Below, piece after piece: positions 17,628 through 26,905 of a stretch of DNA of 64,000 nucleotides. The DNA lies in contig NZ_SOHK01000017.1 of assembly GCF_004404055.1 (NCBI RefSeq), forward strand, positions 310,001-374,000. Reading direction: 5' to 3'. How positions within the stretch are numbered: the stretch's first letter is position 1; every line of letters starts with the position of its first letter. The translations under genes were made by a program, and so were the position numbers. The stretch is from Cryobacterium ruanii. Its GTDB lineage: Bacteria > Actinomycetota > Actinomycetes > Actinomycetales > Microbacteriaceae. A model generated the notes under the pieces. It was not told the DNA's origin and made no database searches. It saw only the letters and a list, made by a program, of their open reading frames with translations.

Positions 17628-18551
17628 TAGACGGGGATCGGGTTGCCAACCTGCGGCTCGCAGGGCCGTTTGTACTTTGCGGATGACTAGGGCGGGGCGC
17701 GTGCGCAGGTGGGACTTGTTGATGCGAATCACCCGCCACGTGTCCTCCATGAGGTTGTCCAGGCGGTCGATGTCCCAGTGATACTGCTCCTCGTCAGTGC
17801 GGTGCTGCCCACCGTCGTACTCGAGCAGAACGCGATAACGCCGGTAGACCAGATCGCCGGTGGCGAGTTTCACGCCCATGCGGTTCAGAATCACGCCATT
17901 GACTTCGGGCTCGGGCAGGCCGGCCCGCACGAGGAGCAGCCGCAGGTCGGTCTCGCGCGGTGAATCGACGCCCGGTCGAATCCAGATGAGCGCCTCACGC
18001 AGCAGCTTGACGCCCCGGTGCCCCGAATACCGTCGAACGGCGGCGAGCAGGTCACCCATCACGGCGAACGGATGCCGGCGGCGCACAAGTGCGTCGCCAA
18101 TCCGGATGAGGTCGTCGAGCCCGAGCACGGTGGACAGCTGGCACCAAGTGTCCACCGCGCTCGTGACGCGTAGGCCCTGCACTTCAACCACGGCGATCGT
18201 CTTGGGTGCGACATGGTGGCCGCGGATGCCGCATACCCGGTCGCGCAGGGCGGGTGCCTCGGTCGATACATCAAGAGTTTGGGTTCGTTCGACGGCAAAA
18301 GGCAAAGGAAGCCCGTGCACGCGCGCAGCCGTCAGATGACTAAAGAAGTCTGATTTGGACATGCGGTGTGCGTATGCGTGGATGAGCAGGTCTATCGAGT
18401 GGCCATCTCCACGCGGGGTGCGGGTTGCCGGATAGGGGCGCGCCAAGTCGGACGCGCGCATCCGCTTCTTTGACAGACCGGCGCCACTACCCTCGGCCGT
18501 GCTGAATGGACGTCCCTCAATGTGCGGCGGCAGCCTGCGAGACCGATTCAT
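17601..18551 (-). CDS. DUF559 (Vsr-like nuclease fold) protein flanked by palindromes
   Basis: A 316-residue protein of the actinobacterial DUF559 type. The N-terminal part (about 1-190) resembles the AbiEi-like region of such proteins (SHLTAARVHGLPLP, TSAVDTWCQLS). The C-terminus (about 195-300) has a PD-(D/E)XK/Vsr-like core: SPRETDLRLLLVRAGLPEP, GDLVYRRYRVLLEYDGGQH and DNLMEDTWRVIRINKSHL, with Glu200, Asp233, Glu244 and His250 as candidate active-site residues. DNA cleavage is a family-level inference. The ATG at 18551 has CACACT six bases upstream; a GTG at 18620 abuts palindrome copy 3 and has no ribosome-binding site. Both ends of the gene are bounded by copies of the same palindrome. 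Confidence 0.78.
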   Translation of the reverse strand: MNRSRRLPPHIEGRPFSTAEGSGAGLSKKRMRASDLARPYPATRTPRGDGHSIDLLIHAYAHRMSKSDFFSHLTAARVHGLPLPFAVERTQTLDVSTEAPALRDRVCGIRGHHVAPKTIAVVEVQGLRVTSAVDTWCQLSTVLGLDDLIRIGDALVRRRHPFAVMGDLLAAVRRYSGHRGVKLLREALIWIRPGVDSPRETDLRLLLVRAGLPEPEVNGVILNRMGVKLATGDLVYRRYRVLLEYDGGQHRTDEEQYHWDIDRLDNLMEDTWRVIRINKSHLRTRPALVIRKVQTALRAAGWQPDPRLARAQKVPD

Positions 18552-18618
18552 GCCCATAGTGTGACCGAACGTCTCGGTGTCCATCAAGTTATCCACACCC
18601 GAGGGCTCATCAAGGTTC

Positions 18619-18677
18619 ACGAGAGCGCAAAAAGTGCCCGATTGGACGTCTCAATCGGGCACTTTTTGCGCTCTCGC
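18619..18677. repeat. 59-base palindrome, copy 3
   Basis: Perfect 25-base arms, 18620-18644 and 18652-18676, around the loop GACGTCT. The sequence differs from copy 2 at only a few positions and is in the same orientation, so copies 2 and 3 are direct repeats bracketing the DUF559 gene. It lies just downstream of purL and about 70 bases upstream of the DUF559 start, so it could terminate purL. Confidence 0.85.
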
Positions 18678-18692
18678 GGGGAGGAGGCAGGG

Positions 18693-20999
18693 TTAGGCGA
18701 AGGCTGCGGGGAGGGTGGACGCGTGACGGTTGCGCATCTCTGCGAGTGAAGCAGCGAAGACGTCCTGCACCTCTAGGGCGTGCAGGGTGGCGTCGGTCAC
18801 GCCGATGCGCAGCACCGGAATGTAGCGACCGGCACACAAACCAAGAAACTTCACGTCGTCTTCGCGCGGCACGCTCACGATGACGCGACCGGCTGATTCC
18901 GAGAACAGGGCAGTGGATGCGTCCACCCCGTCCCGATCCAGGATGTCGCCCAGCCAGACCCGCGCGCCCACCCCGAAGCGCAGCACGGCTTCGGCGAGGG
19001 CCTGGGCGAGCCCGCCCTCGCTGAGGTCGTGGGCGCTGTCGATGAGGGCTTCCTTCGACGCGGCGTGCAGCAGGCCGGCGAGGGCCTTCTCCCCTGCCAG
19101 ATCGACCATCGGAGGACGGCCGCCGAGGTGGTTGTGCACGACACCGGCCCAGGCTGAGCCGTCGAGTTCGAGGCGGGTCGTGCCGAGCAGGTAGATGTTG
19201 TGCCCGTCGTCCTGCCATCCGCTTGGGATGCGACGTGCGACGTCGTCGATCACGCCGAGCACGGCCACGACCGGGGTGGGGTGGATCGGCTGGTCGCCGG
19301 TCTGGTTGTAGAACGAGACGTTGCCGCCGGTGACCGGGATCTCCAGCTCGAGGCATCCGTCGGCGAGAGCCGTTACGGCCTCACGGAACTGCCACATGAC
19401 CTCGGGGTTCTCGGGGGAGCCGAAATTGAGGCAGTCGCTGACACCGGCCGGGATCGCGCCGGTCGCGGCGACATTGCGATAGGCCTCGGCGAGGGCGAGC
19501 TGCGCGCCGCGGTACGGGTCGAGCTGGCAGTAGCGGCCGTTCGCGTCGGTGGCGATACTAAAGCCGAGTCCGCTTTCTTCATCGACGCGGATCATTCCAC
19601 CGTCGTCGGGAAAAGCCAGCGCCGTGTTGCCCTGTACATAGTGGTCGTACTGGTCGGTGATCCAGCTCGGGTCGGCGAGGTTGGGCGAGCCGAGCAGATC
19701 GAGGAACTGCTCTCGCAGGGTCTCGCCGTCGAGCGCACGCGGCAGCACGGAGGCAGTGTCGGCCTGCAGGGCGTCGATCCAGGTCGGGTAGGCGAGCGGG
19801 CGCTCGTAGACCGGGCCGTCGACGGCGACGGTGCGTGGCAGTACGTTGACGATTTCTTCGCCGTGCCAGTTGATGATCAACCGGCCGGTATCGGTGACCT
19901 CGCCGAGCACGCTGGTCTCGACGTCCCACTTCTTGGTGACGGCGAGAAAGCCCTCGAGCTTTTCGGGCGTGACGATCGCCATCATGCGCTCCTGGCTCTC
20001 GCTCATGAGAATCTCTTCGGCGGTGAGCGTGGGGTCGCGCAGCAGCACCTTCTCGAGTTCGATGAACATGCCACCGTCGCCGTTGGAGGCGAGTTCGCTA
20101 GTCGCGCACGAGATGCCCGCCGCTCCGAGGTCCTGGATTCCCTCGACGAGTTTGCCCGCAAACAGTTCGAGGCAGCACTCGATGAGCACCTTCTCGGCGA
20201 ACGGGTCGCCGACCTGCACCGCGGGGCGCTTGGTGGGCCCGCCGGCGCTGAACGTGTCCGAGGCGAGAATGGATGCCCCGCCGATGCCGTCGCCGCCGGT
20301 GCGGGCTCCAAACAACACGACCTGGTTGCCGACACCGCGGGCGTTGGCAAGGTGCAGGTCTTCGTGGCGCAGCACGCCAACCGAGAGAGCGTTGACGAGC
20401 GGGTTGCCTTGGTAGACCCGGTCGAACACGGTTTCGCCGCCAATGTTGGGCAGGCCGAGGCAGTTGCCGTAGAAGCTGATGCCCGAGACCACGCCGTGCA
20501 CGACGCGGGCGGTATCGGGGTCGTTGATATCGCCGAAGCGGAGGGCATCCATCACGGCGACCGGGCGGGCGCCCATCGAGATGATGTCGCGCACGATTCC
20601 GCCGACGCCGGTCGCGGCGCCCTGGAACGGTTCGATGTAAGAGGGGTGGTTGTGCGATTCGATCTTGAACGTGACCGCCCAGCCCTCACCGACGTCGAGC
20701 ACGCCGGCGTTTTCGCCCATGCCGACCATGAGGTTTTTCTTCATGGCGGGGGTGACCTTGTCGCCGAACTGGCGCAGGTACATCTTCGAGCTCTTATAGG
20801 AGCAGTGCTCGCTCCACATGACCGAGTACATGGCGAGCTCGCCGCTCGTCGGGCGGCGGCCCAGAATGTCGCGGATCTTCGCGTACTCGTCGGCCTTGAG
20901 CCCGAGCGCGCCGTAGGGCTGCTCCTTCTCGGGCGTCGCAATGGCGTTGGAAACGGTGTCGGCGACGCCGTGGGAAGAAGTTTTGGAAACAGCGGTCAC
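18693..20999 (-). CDS. purL: phosphoribosylformylglycinamidine synthase subunit PurL
   Basis: Small-type PurL, 768 residues, which converts FGAR to FGAM with ATP and ammonia supplied by PurQ, in complex with PurS. Both partners are encoded at 35.9-36.9 kb. Visible are [48 protein letters not shown] and [10 protein letters not shown] use the GTG at 20999, because GGGGAGAA precedes it, rather than the longer open frame. Its separation from purS-purQ by about 15 kb is unusual, as the three are often adjacent. Palindrome copy 3 follows the stop. Confidence 0.95.
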   Translation of the reverse strand: MTAVSKTSSHGVADTVSNAIATPEKEQPYGALGLKADEYAKIRDILGRRPTSGELAMYSVMWSEHCSYKSSKMYLRQFGDKVTPAMKKNLMVGMGENAGVLDVGEGWAVTFKIESHNHPSYIEPFQGAATGVGGIVRDIISMGARPVAVMDALRFGDINDPDTARVVHGVVSGISFYGNCLGLPNIGGETVFDRVYQGNPLVNALSVGVLRHEDLHLANARGVGNQVVLFGARTGGDGIGGASILASDTFSAGGPTKRPAVQVGDPFAEKVLIECCLELFAGKLVEGIQDLGAAGISCATSELASNGDGGMFIELEKVLLRDPTLTAEEILMSESQERMMAIVTPEKLEGFLAVTKKWDVETSVLGEVTDTGRLIINWHGEEIVNVLPRTVAVDGPVYERPLAYPTWIDALQADTASVLPRALDGETLREQFLDLLGSPNLADPSWITDQYDHYVQGNTALAFPDDGGMIRVDEESGLGFSIATDANGRYCQLDPYRGAQLALAEAYRNVAATGAIPAGVSDCLNFGSPENPEVMWQFREAVTALADGCLELEIPVTGGNVSFYNQTGDQPIHPTPVVAVLGVIDDVARRIPSGWQDDGHNIYLLGTTRLELDGSAWAGVVHNHLGGRPPMVDLAGEKALAGLLHAASKEALIDSAHDLSEGGLAQALAEAVLRFGVGARVWLGDILDRDGVDASTALFSESAGRVIVSVPREDDVKFLGLCAGRYIPVLRIGVTDATLHALEVQDVFAASLAEMRNRHASTLPAAFA

Positions 21000-21219
21000 G
21001 TGTGGAATTCTCCCCGAGATAGCGGATGCTTGACCCAATAAGTCTACCGGTCGCCCCGACCCCGCCCGCAGGCAGTGAATAGGCGCGTGTATTGTGTCGT
21101 GAGTGTCGTGAGTGTCGCCGGCGCACTGGCTGACGCTGCTGAGTTCAGCGCCCTGCGGCTAGTGCTTCGCGAAGACCCGACCGGTCCTGCTTCGTTCGGT
21201 GTACGTGTTCTGGAGCTAG

Positions 21220-21486
21220 ACACCGAGGGCGGCCGGAGCATTCGGTTCGGGCCGCGTCGACGAGCACCAGGCTCTGATGAGTTTCCTCGCCGCCGAGCTG
21301 ATGGCCCGCAGCGCGCGTAACCTGTCGGGATCGGGATCGGGATTCGTGTTGACCGAGGCGGAGGTCACCGTCTCCCGCGAGGCCTTCGGCACGCATGACG
21401 TACCGAGCACACTACTGGGAGTCACCCTCCTCGGCTACCCGGAGCAGCTCGTTGAGATGGAAACCGTCGCGGCAGTGATCGACTGA
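21220..21486 (+). pseudogene. gene remnant with RidA-like C-terminus
   Basis: The frame is open from a stop at 21217 to TGA at 21484-21486. Its last 35 residues (REAFGTHDVPSTLLGVTLLG, then LVEMETVAAV) look like the C-terminus of a RidA/YjgF-family imine deaminase. The upstream residues do not resemble the rest of that fold, and no ribosome-binding site or leaderless signal is seen. The whole stretch 21000-21823 lacks a convincing intact gene. A short functional ORF from the ATG at 21277 cannot be excluded. Confidence 0.35.
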
Positions 21487-21823
21487 CAAGGCGTCCCGCC
21501 GAGGGTTCCGCCCCCCTGTCGCCTGTACCGTCGACGGTGTACCCATGATCCATGCTGATCAACGAGGTCGCTGCGGCTGACAGCGTCCCCTCATGACGAG
21601 GGTCATTCGCAAAGCCCCTCCACTGTTCTTTGAGCGGCCGCACCTGCGCTCTCAACAAGACCTTCCCGCCTGCAACGAATCACCGGAAGACTCGGTCGCT
21701 CCCACAGGACACTCCAGTAGAAGGTTCCCAAACGCCACTCCCGAGACTCCGGAACGTCGGCCGATTGGCACCGACTCTGCGTTTAAAGACGTCCGTCAAC
21801 TGACACCTGTGTAGATTTCGGAT

Positions 21824-22219
21824 ATGACCACTGGTCGCGCAACTCCGAGAGGGAATGGCCGCCTGTCCGCGTGGGCCGTGGCATCGATAAGCGCTTACTT
21901 GGCGGCAGTCGCCGGGCTCGTGGCGACGGTGTCCGTGATGCGTGCTTTTGGGGTGGGTGCCGGGACGGGAGCATCCGAAGCGCTGATTTTGTTGATGGTC
22001 GTGCTGACAGTGCCGCTGTCTACTGCGTACTATGCCGTCGGTACACTGGGTTCTTCGCAAGGGTCGGAGCCGGGAGAATTTGCCGTCGGAGCGCTGTCCG
22101 TGAGTGCAGCGCTGTACTACCTGGGGTTTTTCCTGTTGGCTGCGCTCAATGCCGCCGTGTTCAGGTGGGTAGTCCTCGGCACTCGCCGACGGAAGACGGC
22201 CGCTCAGTCCGACTCGTGA
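21824..22219 (+). CDS. small membrane protein A, unknown function
   Basis: A 131-residue protein with three or four hydrophobic helices (SAWAVASISAYLAAVAGLVA, ALILLMVVLTVPLSTAYYAV, AALYYLGFFLLAALNAAVFRW) and a basic tail. I do not recognise the family. The ATG at 21824 has TAGATT exactly six bases upstream, supporting a real leaderless gene. It converges with and overlaps membrane gene B by 16 bases. A frameshifted second copy lies at 23016-23305, so this pair has been tandemly duplicated. Confidence 0.65.
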   Translation: MTTGRATPRGNGRLSAWAVASISAYLAAVAGLVATVSVMRAFGVGAGTGASEALILLMVVLTVPLSTAYYAVGTLGSSQGSEPGEFAVGALSVSAALYYLGFFLLAALNAAVFRWVVLGTRRRKTAAQSDS

Positions 22220-22671
22220 CGGCCAACTGAGGCATTGCGGCGTGCGGAGCCCGCGCGAAGCAGCGGTCGGGCGAGGACAATCCCGCTAATCAGGCCGGCG
22301 AGGGCCACCGGAAAAGCCACTAAGGCGCTGAGTTGGGGAAATAGGGAATTTTCGAACAGGAGAGACAGCCCGCCCACAAGGGCGGCTGGGGCGGCTACAA
22401 GAATGCACGCCCAAATCGGGGTGTGCATCCATCGCGCCCAGCCCGCTGCCGCGATGAGTGCGACCGCACCAGCGAGGATAAGGAGCCTTCCGACGCGGGC
22501 GTCCTCGAGAGCCTCGCCGGTCGGCTCGAAGTACCAGGTTTGGTTGAGGCCAATCCCAATCAAGCTGAGTCCGCCGACGATGAGCGCAGACCGTGAAACG
22601 AGGACTGCAACCCAGAGTAAGGGCCGGCCCCAACTCGGTGTCATCACTTCACCAAACTTTGTTGTGGTCAT
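22204..22671 (-). CDS. small membrane protein B, unknown function
   Basis: A 155-residue protein with four hydrophobic segments (LLWVAVLVSRSALIVGGLSL, LLILAGAVALIAAAGWARW, IWACILVAAPAALVGGLSLL, LVAFPVALAGLISGIVLARP). I recognise no family or catalytic motif. Its 3' end overlaps the convergent gene A by 16 bases, an arrangement preserved in outline in the degraded copy at 23.0-23.5 kb. The start at 22671 is the longest choice. Confidence 0.55.
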   Translation of the reverse strand: MTTTKFGEVMTPSWGRPLLWVAVLVSRSALIVGGLSLIGIGLNQTWYFEPTGEALEDARVGRLLILAGAVALIAAAGWARWMHTPIWACILVAAPAALVGGLSLLFENSLFPQLSALVAFPVALAGLISGIVLARPLLRAGSARRNASVGRHESD

Positions 22672-22729
22672 GTGCGGAACATGAACTGCGCTTTATGAAC
22701 GCTTCCGTCGTCGCGTTTTATCTGGAATG

Positions 22730-23015
22730 TCCGGCAGGTTCCCGTCTACTTGGACGCCGTTTTCCACACTAGCTGTAGCTGCTGGCCCCGCGACAGACAA
22801 AAATTCCCGCTCTAAACCCTGCCGCCGTACTGCCGACAGGAGCAAACGACGTTCCCTGGGGCGTCAACGCCAGCGGCAACACTTTCGGGGTGCAGAACGA
22901 AAACAGGTGCCGGATGTTGGCGCTGAATGGTGCGATAGAAAATGGAGCGGGCGACATTGACGAGCTCAGCAAGCTCGGCTGTTGTGTGCCTTCTGGCGCC
23001 TTAGACCTCCATCAG
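22730..23015 (+). pseudogene. fragment of a possible exported protein
   Basis: Two adjacent frames together resemble the start of a secreted protein. One gives FSTLAVAAGPATDK, like the end of a signal peptide. After a one-base shift the other gives LPTGANDVPWGVNASGNTFG followed by VQNENRC. It then runs without a break into the duplicated gene A remnant at 23016. No intact gene is present and I do not recognise the parent. Treat this as a weak call. Confidence 0.25.
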
Positions 23016-23305
23016 ATGTCCGTGATGCGCGCCTTTGAGATGAACCCCGGGCGGGATCATTCGCAGTGCTGGTTCTGGTCATCGTCATTCTGACGTTGCC
23101 ACTGTCAACTGCCTACCATGTCGTCGGTACACTGGTCCTTCGCAAGGCTCGGGCCAGGGTGGATTCGCCAGATGGGGTGCTGTCCGCGAACGCGGCACTG
23201 CATTATCTGGGATTCTTCCTCTTGGCTGCGACCAATGCTGCCGTGTTCAGATGGATAGTCACGGGTAGTCGCCGCCGGCGGGCGGCAGCTCAGTCCGCTT
23301 CCTAA
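23016..23305 (+). pseudogene. duplicate of membrane protein A, truncated and frameshifted
   Basis: From 23018 the DNA matches 21931-22219 of gene A. The translated tail (LTLPLSTAYHVVGTL, NAALHYLGFFLLAATNAAVF, then RWIVTGSRRRRAAAQSAS) aligns with that of gene A throughout. The copy lacks the first 35 codons and is one base shorter in the segment around 23050, which shifts the frame. It is the first half of a decayed tandem duplication. Confidence 0.75.
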
Positions 23306-23336
23306 CCTTGAACCGACCCGCTAGGGCTTGTTGGGC

Positions 23337-23530
23337 TTAGACGCAGGTGGCCGGGCGAGGACAAGACCGCAAATTAGGCCGGCGAGGGCAATCGGGAGAG
23401 CCACCAGAGCCCTGAGGTGAGGAAGTAGGGAACTTCCGAAAAACGGGGTGAGGCCGGAGGATCGCCGGGGTTGCAAGAAGAGCGCCTGTCCAAATGGTGG
23501 TAGGCATTAGTCGAGCCCCCTCGCCAGATC
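23337..23530 (-). pseudogene. duplicate of membrane protein B, truncated and decayed
   Basis: The DNA from about 23345 matches the 3' half of gene B from about 22265: GGGCGAGGACAA, AGGCCGGCGAGGGC and related blocks occur in the same order. The copy loses the 5' half and contains small indels, so no single frame follows gene B. The matching region fades near 23530, just before the nitroreductase gene. The right boundary is approximate. Confidence 0.6.
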
Positions 23531-23570
23531 GATCTCGGCCGTGCTTGCGGCCCTGACCTAGGGTGGACGC

Positions 23571-24308
23571 ATGGACGCTGACATCAATTTCTACTTCGAC
23601 CCGGTCTGCCCCTTCGCCTGGATGACCAGCAAGTGGGTGCGGCAGGTGCAAAAGCAGCGCGACTACACCGTGGACTGGCGGTTCATCTCGTTACGCCTGA
23701 TCAATGCCCAGGTCGACTACGACGCGCACTTCCCTCCCGAGTACGAGGCCGGTCACACCGCCGGGCTCCGGCTCCTGCGGGTAGCCGCCCGGACGCGAGC
23801 GGAGCACGGCCGCGAGGCGATAGCGCCGCTGTACGCCGCCTTCGGGGCCCACATCTTCGACACTGCCCCCGGCCCGGACGACCATCGGACCGAGGGCGAG
23901 GTGCGTGAGCTCCGCGGGACGCGTGAGTTTGCGGAGCCGATCCTCGCCGAGGCGGACCTGCCGCTCGAGCTGGCGGAAGCTCTCGATGACGAGTCGTGGG
24001 ACCGGGAGATCCAGCGGGAGACAGACGAGGCGCTCTCACTGACGGGAAAAGACGTGGGCACGCCCATCATCCACTTTGAGCCGCCCGCCGGTGCGGCCTT
24101 CTTCGGGCCGGTGATCAGCCGGCTGCCCCACGAGGACTCAGCGGTCGAGTTGTGGGACCACGTGGTCGGACTGGCCCGCTTCCCGGGATTTGCCGAGCTC
24201 AAACGCAGCCTGCGCGAGCAGCCACAGCTGGCCGCGTTCGGAGTCGACGCGGACACGGTCGGAAAGCAGGAGGACTGGCACGGCGGCAGTCGGCGGCAGA
24301 AGAAATGA
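23571..24308 (+). CDS. DsbA-fold mycothiol-dependent nitroreductase family protein
   Basis: A 245-residue thioredoxin/DsbA-fold protein starting NFYFDPVCPFAWMTSKW. The single active-site Cys in CPFAW matches the CPWAW of the Rv2466c-type mycothiol-dependent nitroreductases of actinobacteria. GKDVGTPIIHFEPPAGAAFFG contains the cis-Pro loop. Such enzymes use mycothiol to reduce nitro-compounds or disulfides in the cytosol. The ATG at 23571 has TAGGGT exactly six bases upstream. It may be co-transcribed with the SRPBCC gene 22 bases downstream, though that gene has its own -10-like hexamer. Confidence 0.82.
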   Translation: MDADINFYFDPVCPFAWMTSKWVRQVQKQRDYTVDWRFISLRLINAQVDYDAHFPPEYEAGHTAGLRLLRVAARTRAEHGREAIAPLYAAFGAHIFDTAPGPDDHRTEGEVRELRGTREFAEPILAEADLPLELAEALDDESWDREIQRETDEALSLTGKDVGTPIIHFEPPAGAAFFGPVISRLPHEDSAVELWDHVVGLARFPGFAELKRSLREQPQLAAFGVDADTVGKQEDWHGGSRRQKK

Positions 24309-24330
24309 CCCCGTTCCCTAGAGTAAAAGC

Positions 24331-24834
24331 ATGAGTGAGACACGCATCCTCAGTCACCAGGAGTCCGTCATCGTCGAGGCGTCGGCCGCGTTTCTCTACG
24401 ATCTGCTCTCCGACATCACCCGTACCGGCGAGTGGAGCCCGGTCTGCACGTCGTGCTGGTGGGACGACGAGGCCGAGGCCGGCCGGGTCGGTGCCTGGTT
24501 CACCGGGCACAACGAGCTCCCACACCGGACCTGGCAGACCCGGTCCGAGGTGGTGGCGGCAGAGCATGGTCGCGAGTTCGCCTGGGTGGTGGGCGGCAGC
24601 TTCGTGCGCTGGGGCTTCAGCTTCACCGCCGCGGAGACCGGGACCATGCTCACCGAGTCCTGGGAGTTCTTGCCGGACGGGATCGCCATGTTCGAAGAGA
24701 AGTTCGGCGACGAGGCGCACGCTCAGATCACCGACCGCACCCAGCAGGCCCTCGATGGCATCCCGAAAACCCTCGCCGCGATCAAGCGGATCGCCGAAGT
24801 GTCCAGCCACGCAGGGGAGCAGGCCCAGCCATAA
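24331..24834 (+). CDS. SRPBCC-family (polyketide cyclase-like) protein
   Basis: A 167-residue START/SRPBCC-fold protein with a hydrophobic ligand cavity. Matching features are SVIVEASAAFLYDLLSDITRTGEWSP at the N-terminus, the central TRSEVVAAEHGREFAWVVGG, and the long final helix RTQQALDGIPKTLAAIKRIAE. Members bind lipids, polyketides or stress-related ligands, so no substrate is proposed. The ATG at 24331 has TAGAGT exactly six bases upstream and no ribosome-binding site, so it is probably leaderless. Confidence 0.8.
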   Translation: MSETRILSHQESVIVEASAAFLYDLLSDITRTGEWSPVCTSCWWDDEAEAGRVGAWFTGHNELPHRTWQTRSEVVAAEHGREFAWVVGGSFVRWGFSFTAAETGTMLTESWEFLPDGIAMFEEKFGDEAHAQITDRTQQALDGIPKTLAAIKRIAEVSSHAGEQAQP

Positions 24835-25387
24835 CCGGGCCGCTCGGGGAGGGCGTGTCGCTGAAACGCTGGTCGCTGCCGGAACTTCAGAATCCGTCTC
24901 GGTGACTTCCTGCAGCCTTGCGTTGGATGGCGTCGCGACCCGATTCGGGGTCACTTTCGCGGGACTGGGACTCGCATTTCTTGGGTCGGTAGCCCCGAGT
25001 CGCAGGTCGGGGAGGCTCTGGCGCGGTCCCAATACGTGCAGCTCTCTCCGCTGGTGTTCTGCTTCTCGCCCCCTGGACAAAGCAGTGGCGCCTGCGCCTC
25101 ATCGCCCCAGCCGCCTACTCCGGTGTGATCGGGGTGGTCGTGCTGGTGTGGTTTGTCGTGTGAAGCGTCCGACGTGCCGCCATCTTTGGGAAGACGCTCT
25201 ATTCGATTGGCTGCATCGCCTCCTGGCTTCGAGGGTCCCCTGCGCAACTCAAAATAAGCCTCCGCGACGAAACCAGCCGGTTAGACGTTCACTGGCCTCA
25301 TTCGCCTTGACAAATTCCGCGACCATGATTGGCTCGTACCACGCGATAATTTTCGGCAGACCACCCGATTGTGAAAGGAGGTGGCTC
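24835..25387. other. 553-base gap with a membrane-protein remnant
   Basis: No intact gene is visible. One plus-strand frame, open from a stop near 24994 to TGA at 25161-25163, encodes VLLLAPWTKQWRLRLIAPAA and a hydrophobic tail ending VVLVWFVV, which reads like the C-terminus of a lost membrane protein. There is no start codon with a ribosome-binding site before it. The last 20 bases hold the strong AAAGGAGG site of the next gene. Confidence 0.35.
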
Positions 25388-26755
25388 GTGAGCCACCACG
25401 CCGTTATCAACCCCGCCACAGGCGAGACCATCAAGACGTACCCCCAGATTTCGGAAAATGAACTCGAGCAGGTCATCGCAGCGGCGGATAAGGCCCACGT
25501 CGGCTGGTCACGGAACTCTTCAATCGACGAGCGGGCCGCACTCCTGCGCAAGGTCGGCGATTTGCATGAGGAGCGCCGCGCAGAGCTGGCGGCCATGATC
25601 GTGCGCGAGATGGGCAAGCCCGTCGATCAAGCGCTCGGCGAGGTCGACTACGCCGCCGACATCTACCGGTACTACGCCGACAACGCGCAGGAATTTCTGA
25701 AGGACGAACCAATCACCCTGCTCGGCGGCGAGGGTTCCGCGTTCATGCGCCCCAAATCGCTGGGTGTGCTGATCGGTGTCATGCCGTGGAATTTTCCGTA
25801 TTACCAGGTTGCGCGCTTCGCCGCACCGAACCTCATGACGGGCAACACGATCATCCTCAAGCATGCGTCGCAGTGCCCGGAGTCGTCCGCGGCGATTGAG
25901 CAAATCTTTCATGACGCAGGCTTCCCGGCTGGCGCCTATACAAATGTGTACGCGGACAGCGAGCAGGTCGCCACGATCATCGCCGACCCGCGGGTGCAGG
26001 GTGTCTCCCTCACCGGTTCGGAGGGCGCCGGCGCGGCCGTTGCCGAGGTGGCTGGTCGTCACCTTAAGAAGGTCGTGCTGGAGCTGGGCGGATCAGACCC
26101 GTTCATTCTGCTGAGCACCGACGACATGGCCGCCGCAGTGGATGCCGCCGTTGCCGGTCGCCTCCGCAATGGCGGGCAGGCCTGCGACGCCGCCAAGCGA
26201 TTTATCGTGATCGATGAACTTTACGATGAGTTCACGGAGAAGTTCACCGCCGCCATCCTGGCGTGCTCCCCCAGCGACCCGACCGTCCCCGGGGCAGACT
26301 ACGGACCCCTCTCGTCCCTCGACGCGGCCGAACATCTCGCGGAGCAGGTCGAGCGCGCAGTTGCACAGGGAGCGACCCTGGCGAGCACTGGCAAACGGTC
26401 TGGTAACTTCTACCCGTCTGGCGTGCTCACCGATGTCACGCGAGACAACGACACATACCACGAGGAGTTCTTCGGACCCATAGCATTCGTCTACCGGGCA
26501 AGCTCCGAGGATGACGCCATCGCCCTCGCAAATGACACCCCGTTCGGACTCAGCTCCTACCTGTTCACGACCGATTCCGAGCAGGCACTGCGCGTTGCCG
26601 ACCGCATCGATGCGGGCATGGTCTACGTCAACCTCGTCGACGCCGGCAGCGCGGAGCTACCGTTCGGCGGGGTGAAAAGAAGCGGCTTCGGGCGCGAACT
26701 CGGACGCTACGGTGCCAGCGAATTCGTGAACAAGAAACTCATCCGCATCGGCTGA
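25388..26755 (+). CDS. gabD: succinate-semialdehyde dehydrogenase-type ALDH
   Basis: NAD(P)-dependent aldehyde dehydrogenase, 455 residues, of the short SSADH type (about 455-460). It would oxidise succinate semialdehyde to succinate in GABA or polyamine breakdown. Cofactor binding is in VMPWNFPYYQVARFAAPNL, the general base Glu in LELGGSDPFI, and the nucleophile is Cys266 in NGGQACDAAKRF. I start at GTG 25388 because a near-perfect AAAGGAGG lies just upstream and family residues begin at once; the open frame further upstream is noise. No GABA transaminase is adjacent, so the substrate rests on family resemblance. Confidence 0.82.
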   Translation: MSHHAVINPATGETIKTYPQISENELEQVIAAADKAHVGWSRNSSIDERAALLRKVGDLHEERRAELAAMIVREMGKPVDQALGEVDYAADIYRYYADNAQEFLKDEPITLLGGEGSAFMRPKSLGVLIGVMPWNFPYYQVARFAAPNLMTGNTIILKHASQCPESSAAIEQIFHDAGFPAGAYTNVYADSEQVATIIADPRVQGVSLTGSEGAGAAVAEVAGRHLKKVVLELGGSDPFILLSTDDMAAAVDAAVAGRLRNGGQACDAAKRFIVIDELYDEFTEKFTAAILACSPSDPTVPGADYGPLSSLDAAEHLAEQVERAVAQGATLASTGKRSGNFYPSGVLTDVTRDNDTYHEEFFGPIAFVYRASSEDDAIALANDTPFGLSSYLFTTDSEQALRVADRIDAGMVYVNLVDAGSAELPFGGVKRSGFGRELGRYGASEFVNKKLIRIG

Positions 26756-26905
26756 CCCATCACTGCAGATCAGGAAAAGCGACACGATCGTGCACCCTCC
26801 TTCGCCTCGCTGTGGATGCTCACCATCTGCGCCGGATGCAGCAGCAGATTGCGCGCTTCACAAACGCACAACCGGGATCGACGCCACGAGTGACCGTGCT
26901 GGCCG

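Noticed and set aside
2533..18677. The three palindromes considered as CRISPR repeats or transposon ends
   Set aside because: There are only three copies, two of them a gene apart and one 15 kb away, with no spacers, no target-site duplication and no transposase.
24335..25387. An 806-codon open frame joining the SRPBCC region to the succinate-semialdehyde dehydrogenase
   Set aside because: Family sequence begins at GTG 25388 directly after AAAGGAGG; upstream residues are an off-frame reading of the SRPBCC gene and the gap.
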